Assembly (NCBI GenBank): GCA_025922795.1 | Contig: JAICHC010000071.1 | Span: 1-9,238, forward strand | Direction: 5' to 3' | From: Candidatus Binatia bacterium | GTDB lineage: Bacteria; Desulfobacterota_B; Binatia; UBA9968 | Length of the DNA: 9,238 bases | Shown: positions 6,472 to 9,238 of the stretch, one piece after another | Numbering within the stretch: position 1 is the stretch's first letter | Layout: each line of letters begins with the position of its first letter | Notes under the pieces: generated by a model | Database searches by the model: none | What the model saw: only the letters and a program-made list of their open reading frames with translations | Told to the model about the DNA's origin: nothing | Position numbers and translations under genes: made by a program

Positions 6472-7782
6472 TCAGTATTCCTCGCATCTAAAGGTTCCGT
6501 CCCCCCAAATATCCGCGCCGCCGATCATCACGTCTCGCGCCTCCAGAGTCAACGCGCCGCGCGCCGACACGGGGGCGGCGCCGGGGAAAGGAAAAACTTT
6601 GATCTGTTCGTACGGCCCGATCACGCGATCCATGGCGGGCAATTCGACGGTGCGGTCCAGCGCTCCCGTGCTCACGATCGCGTCTGCCTCCGGCAGATAG
6701 AACAGCACCGGGCTGTCTTTGCCTTCCTTGCCGCCGTTCTCATAGGTGACGAGCGTCGTCTTGATTCCGGCTCGCTCGCAGGCGCGCACGGTAAACATCA
6801 CATCGACAAAGGCGTTGCCGCCGCCGATCCATGTGACCAGCGCGCCTTCGGCTCCCATCGCTTTGGCCAAGCGCGCGGCGTTGAGGGCGCCGACTTCCTT
6901 GCCGTGGCTGGTTTCGAAGCGGATGCGCTGCAAAATAACGCCGATGAAGTTCAAGCTCTTGCCGTGCGCCGCGTACAACTCCAGTGCCAGGGGATGATTC
7001 TGCCAATCCCAGGTAGCCGGGTAATAGCCGCGGCCCGACCGCGTCGTGTCGACGGTTACCGCGCCATCAAAAAGTTCGTTCGGGTGAATAAAAGTAGAGA
7101 GTGAATTCCGCAACGATAATCCATAATAGCCGACGCCCGAGTGCACATGCTGCGGATCGGTGATGCAGCCCTGGATCAGCACCACATTGGGCAGATCGGG
7201 ATCTCTGTTGCTGAGATCATAAGCGGCGATCTTTTGCGATTGCAGGTCAGCCGTAACTTGTCCCAGGCGCTGGGCGACTTTGAGCTCAGCGGACTGAATC
7301 GCGCCATGCGCATCGAGCTCACCAAGGCCGGGAGCGATACGAAAGCTCACGACCAGATGTGCATAGGCGCTGAACCGCGAAATCGCCGCGCCCGGTCCCG
7401 ACATGTCGAGGATCGCGCTCCGCTGCACCGTCGTCCCTGCCCGGATCGTGCCCTCATATTCGGCGGCGGCAGTCACGGTCATGCCCGGAAGACGATGGGT
7501 TCGCCCTTCGCCGACATTTTCGACCGCGCCCAAAATGCCCGGGAAAACCTGACCGCTGCCAGAAACCTTGTAGCGCGGCTCGACGATATCGCGAATCCCG
7601 GTGATGCGCGTCCGCTCGCCGGGAGACGCGACCGCGAGCGCCACGTCGGCGGTAATTCGCGGATCCTCCCGCACGAGCGCGATCAACGCCGCTTCATCGA
7701 CTTCGAGGATGCGGTTCTCATACTTGAAACGGTGACCCAAACGGATTTGACTTACCGGAAATTCGGCGAGTTCGAGCCTCAT
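6472..7782 (-). CDS. Glycine/sarcosine/betaine reductase component B alpha/beta-like proprotein (GrdE/GrdG/GrdI family)
   Basis: A 436-residue protein colinear with the GrdE family. It shows MRLELAEFPV at the start, VASPGERTRI (51-60), DIVEPRYKVSGSG (65-77), FPGILG (80-85), GEGRTHRLPG (91-100) and ILDMSGPGA (124-132). Later come NELFDGAVT (235-243), the domain start HGKSLNFIGVIL (273-284), PEADAIVSTG (364-373) and LPAMDRVIG (381-389). Known GrdE is cleaved at an Asn-Cys bond and the Cys becomes a pyruvoyl group that binds the substrate amine. In this protein the region after DGAVT reads VDTTRSGRGYY (244-254), with no Cys between residues 207 and 334. It is therefore either unprocessed, processed at Thr, or catalytically different. 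It directly precedes the selenoprotein B gene, as in clostridial grd operons, with a repeat between them. The TGA at the end is at the family's normal C-terminus and I read it as a true stop. Confidence 0.88.
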   Translation of the reverse strand: MRLELAEFPVSQIRLGHRFKYENRILEVDEAALIALVREDPRITADVALAVASPGERTRITGIRDIVEPRYKVSGSGQVFPGILGAVENVGEGRTHRLPGMTVTAAAEYEGTIRAGTTVQRSAILDMSGPGAAISRFSAYAHLVVSFRIAPGLGELDAHGAIQSAELKVAQRLGQVTADLQSQKIAAYDLSNRDPDLPNVVLIQGCITDPQHVHSGVGYYGLSLRNSLSTFIHPNELFDGAVTVDTTRSGRGYYPATWDWQNHPLALELYAAHGKSLNFIGVILQRIRFETSHGKEVGALNAARLAKAMGAEGALVTWIGGGNAFVDVMFTVRACERAGIKTTLVTYENGGKEGKDSPVLFYLPEADAIVSTGALDRTVELPAMDRVIGPYEQIKVFPFPGAAPVSARGALTLEARDVMIGGADIWGDGTFRCEEY

Positions 7783-7795
7783 GATTTTCTCGCGG

Positions 7796-7928
7796 AGTTC
7801 AAAACGTTCAAGCCGTTCAAATCGTTCAAACCCCCACCTCTGCTCCTCCCCCGCGACGCGGGGGAGGATGTAAGGAGGAGGCTTGAACGGAGCGCAGCGG
7901 TTGAACGGCTTGAACGTTTTGAACGTCT
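7796..7928. repeat. Composite palindromic repeat, copy B
   Basis: Same architecture and orientation as the block at 6331-6464. The left arm has AACGTTCAAGCCGTTCAAA, the central hairpin is CCTCCCCCGCGACGCGGGGGAGG, and the shared right part is GCTTGAACGGAGCGCAGCGG followed by 9-base TTGAACG units. GTTCAAAACGTTCAAGCC on the left is the exact inverse of GGCTTGAACGTTTTGAAC on the right, so the whole block can fold on itself. It fills the spacer between the solute-binding protein gene and the GrdE-like gene. Confidence 0.85.
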
Positions 7929-7933
7929 ATTTA

Positions 7934-9007
7934 TTACGGCGCCCCCATGATCTTGCGAAAATCCTGGATATAGTTCCGCAGATTGGCGCCGAGCTTGGGG
8001 CTCACGACGAAGTCCGGCTTAATTTGAAAATCTTTAAATTTGCTGCGCGCGCCCTTCATTGCGCTGCCCTTGCCGAGCGTGCCTGCCAAGAACGACTGCG
8101 CCTCTTCCGAAAGCACCCACTCGGCGAACAGTAGAGCGGCATGCGGGTGCGGCGCGTTCCTCGCGATGAACAGGCCCTCGGGCTTGACGATTGTTGGCGC
8201 GAGCACCTTGAAACCGAGCGGCGCGCCTTTTTCCCGGATCGCCGCCGAAGTCTCACCGTTGATGGCGATGCCGACGGGATATTCACCTGAGCTCACGACT
8301 TGAGTCGTCAGAGTGCCGCCGCGCCGATAACTTATGTCCTGCTTGGCGAGCCTGCTTAAATAAGCGACGGCTTTTTCGCGGCCCCATGCCGCTTCCATAG
8401 CCGCGAGAATATATCCGGCTTCCGGGTCGAACAGCATTTTACCTTTCCAGCCGGGTTGAAGCAGATCGTCGTAGCTTTTGGGCGCTTGCTCCGGCTTGAC
8501 GGAGTTGGTGTTGTAGATCAGCGCCGTGGTCAAATAATACATGCTGTGCCAGTTGCCGGCGGGATCGTAGGTGCCGTCGAAAAAGCGGTTCGCCCCGGGG
8601 ATCGCGTAGGGTTGCACGAGATTGGCATTCAACAACTGAAAGCCGTAGCTCAGGTCTACCTGAACTATGTCGAACGCATGCCTCCCGGCGCGCGCTTCGG
8701 TCAAGGTGCGACTGAGAATGCCGTCGCGCGGCGAAAAGTAATGATGCAGCGCCAGCGAACGATAGCGCGAATTAAAAACCCGCGCGAGCGGCAGAAACTC
8801 ATTGATCGGCAAAGTTCCGTAGTAAACCAATTCCCCTTCGGCCTGGGCGCCTTTGAATAGATAGTTGATTCTTTCTTGCGTCTTAAGCGATTTAACCTTA
8901 GCTGCGACCTCCGCGATTGTCGCGCCGTAACCCGGTATCGGCGCAGCTACGCGGAAAATAACCAGACAAACCAACCCAATCAAAATGACATTGACGGTTC
9001 GACGCAT
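7934..9007 (-). CDS. Exported family-1-type ABC transporter solute-binding protein
   Basis: A 357-residue protein with a signal peptide: MRRT, a hydrophobic core at about 6-20, and probable cleavage near GYGA (26-29). The mature part shows the family-1 extracellular binding-protein pattern seen in iron(III), spermidine/putrescine and 2-aminoethylphosphonate binders: GELVYYGTLP (58-67), FDIVQVDLSYG (112-122), the hinge-region LIYNTNSV (163-170), PKSYDDLLQPGWKGK (176-190) and AINGETSAAI (248-257). I start it at 9007, because GAGGAAG lies seven bases upstream and the signal peptide begins there; the open frame extends another 70 codons without family-like content. It is first in the - strand set, so it may deliver the substrate of the Grd-like enzymes, which is inference. 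No permease or ATPase gene is visible. The ligand is not predictable from sequence. Confidence 0.85.
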   Translation of the reverse strand: MRRTVNVILIGLVCLVIFRVAAPIPGYGATIAEVAAKVKSLKTQERINYLFKGAQAEGELVYYGTLPINEFLPLARVFNSRYRSLALHHYFSPRDGILSRTLTEARAGRHAFDIVQVDLSYGFQLLNANLVQPYAIPGANRFFDGTYDPAGNWHSMYYLTTALIYNTNSVKPEQAPKSYDDLLQPGWKGKMLFDPEAGYILAAMEAAWGREKAVAYLSRLAKQDISYRRGGTLTTQVVSSGEYPVGIAINGETSAAIREKGAPLGFKVLAPTIVKPEGLFIARNAPHPHAALLFAEWVLSEEAQSFLAGTLGKGSAMKGARSKFKDFQIKPDFVVSPKLGANLRNYIQDFRKIMGAP

Positions 9008-9014
9008 GGAGCGA

Positions 9015-9021
9015 CTTCCTC
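9015..9021 (-). promoter_or_regulatory. Ribosome binding site fixing the start at 9007
   Basis: On the - strand GAGGAAG stands seven bases before the ATG at 9007, directly ahead of the signal peptide. It argues against the longer open frame that could start at 9217. Confidence 0.6.
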
Positions 9022-9060
9022 TTTTTTTCAATGTTTTCAGAGCGCGATCGAAGCTGCCTT

Positions 9061-9090
9061 GATTTAGCAAAAGAGTAAAGCCAAGGTCAA
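9061..9090 (-). promoter_or_regulatory. Candidate promoter of the - strand operon
   Basis: On the - strand TTGACC (9090-9085; 5 of 6 to -35) is followed after 18 bases by TAAATC (9066-9061; 3 of 6 to -10). This would give a leader of roughly 45 bases before 9007. The -10 match is weak. Confidence 0.28.
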
Positions 9091-9148
9091 CCGAAGCGGA
9101 ATTTCCGAATCCATTCGCGGTTGCAAGAATCGACGCCGGGCCGTTGGA

Positions 9149-9177
9149 TTTACATCGCGTTTGCTTTGCGCTACTAG
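9149..9177 (+). promoter_or_regulatory. Candidate promoter of the right-edge gene
   Basis: TTTACA (9149-9154; 5 of 6) and TACTAG (9172-9177; 3 of 6) are 17 bases apart, about 30 bases before the ATG at 9209. With the opposite candidate at 9061-9090 it would make this a divergent promoter region. Confidence 0.22.
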
Positions 9178-9208
9178 ACCGTATGTAGTCTCGCCACAAG
9201 GAGACGCC

Positions 9209-9238
9209 ATGATTCACACGCGCATTTGCGATCTGCTC
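9209..9238 (+). CDS. 5' end of a gene, possibly nitronate monooxygenase (cut by the window)
   Basis: ATG at 9209 is preceded by AAGGAG (9198-9203) at a spacing of five bases. The ten codons visible read MIHTRICDLL. This resembles the N-terminus of FMN-dependent nitronate monooxygenase / 2-nitropropane dioxygenase proteins, which commonly open with a TRxCDLLGI-like segment before their first TIM-barrel strand. Ten residues are too few for a firm family call, but the ribosome binding site and start are good. It is transcribed away from the solute-binding protein gene. If the name is right it adds a second flavin oxygenase acting on nitrogen compounds to the neighbourhood. Confidence 0.5.
   Translation, partial: MIHTRICDLL

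Noticed and set aside
6472..6474. TGA at the end of the GrdE-like gene as another selenocysteine codon
   Set aside because: It lies at the normal C-terminal length of the family and is followed at once by the intergenic repeat.
6331..7928. CRISPR array or insertion sequence explanation for the repeated blocks
   Set aside because: Only two copies flank an intact gene, the units are palindromic 9-mers without spacers, and no transposase gene is present between or beside them.
7141..7950. 269-codon open frame on the + strand
   Set aside because: Antisense to the GrdE-like gene and its C-terminal part merely translates the palindromic repeat.
9008..9217. Longer start (9217) for the solute-binding protein gene
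   Set aside because: The extra 70 residues would precede a signal peptide and have no family-like content; the ribosome binding site and signal peptide mark 9007.

Overview
The window is a GC-rich, densely coding piece of a bacterial genome. It most resembles the genomes of uncultured soil or sediment lineages rich in solute-binding proteins (Rokubacteria, Tectomicrobia, former Deltaproteobacteria). That assignment is an impression from gene content and intergenic palindromic repeats; no phylogenetic marker gene is present. Two same-strand gene sets converge on a repeat-bearing spacer (3429-3763), and a third gene starts at the right edge.

Left, + strand (172-3428): three tightly spaced genes, probably one operon behind a sigma70-like promoter at 107-135. 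They encode a cytoplasmic solute-binding-fold protein of the 4,5-dihydroxyphthalate-decarboxylase-like family, an amidohydrolase-2 (ACMSD-like) metal hydrolase or decarboxylase, and an exported NMT1/THI5-like solute-binding protein. An 84-base palindromic repeat has landed in frame between the start codon and the signal peptide of the third gene.

Right, - strand (read 9007 to 3764): an exported family-1-type solute-binding protein, a glycine/sarcosine/betaine reductase component B alpha/beta-like proprotein (GrdE/GrdG/GrdI family), the partner selenoprotein B (GrdB/GrdF/GrdH family), and a luciferase-like flavin-dependent monooxygenase. The selenoprotein gene would be miscalled as a 353-residue truncated protein plus an 84-residue fragment. 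The two are joined by an in-frame UGA in the family's selenocysteine motif (U-G-T-C), with a bacterial SECIS-like hairpin immediately downstream. The full protein is 446 residues.

The most interesting point is a Grd component B pair outside its usual clostridial setting. No GrdA, GrdC/D or thioredoxin genes are in view. The partner lacks the cysteine expected to become the catalytic pyruvoyl group (Asp-Thr-Thr is there instead). The pair sits between a transport binding protein and a flavin monooxygenase. My inference is a substrate-specific, possibly repurposed, selenoenzyme module for an imported small amine or acid; the substrate cannot be read from the sequence. The two junctions around the GrdE-like gene are each filled by a copy of the same ~134-base palindrome built from 9-base units.

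At the far right a divergent + strand gene begins at 9209. Its ten visible residues resemble the start of nitronate monooxygenases. The left 171 bases hold only a promoter-like site and no gene I can support.
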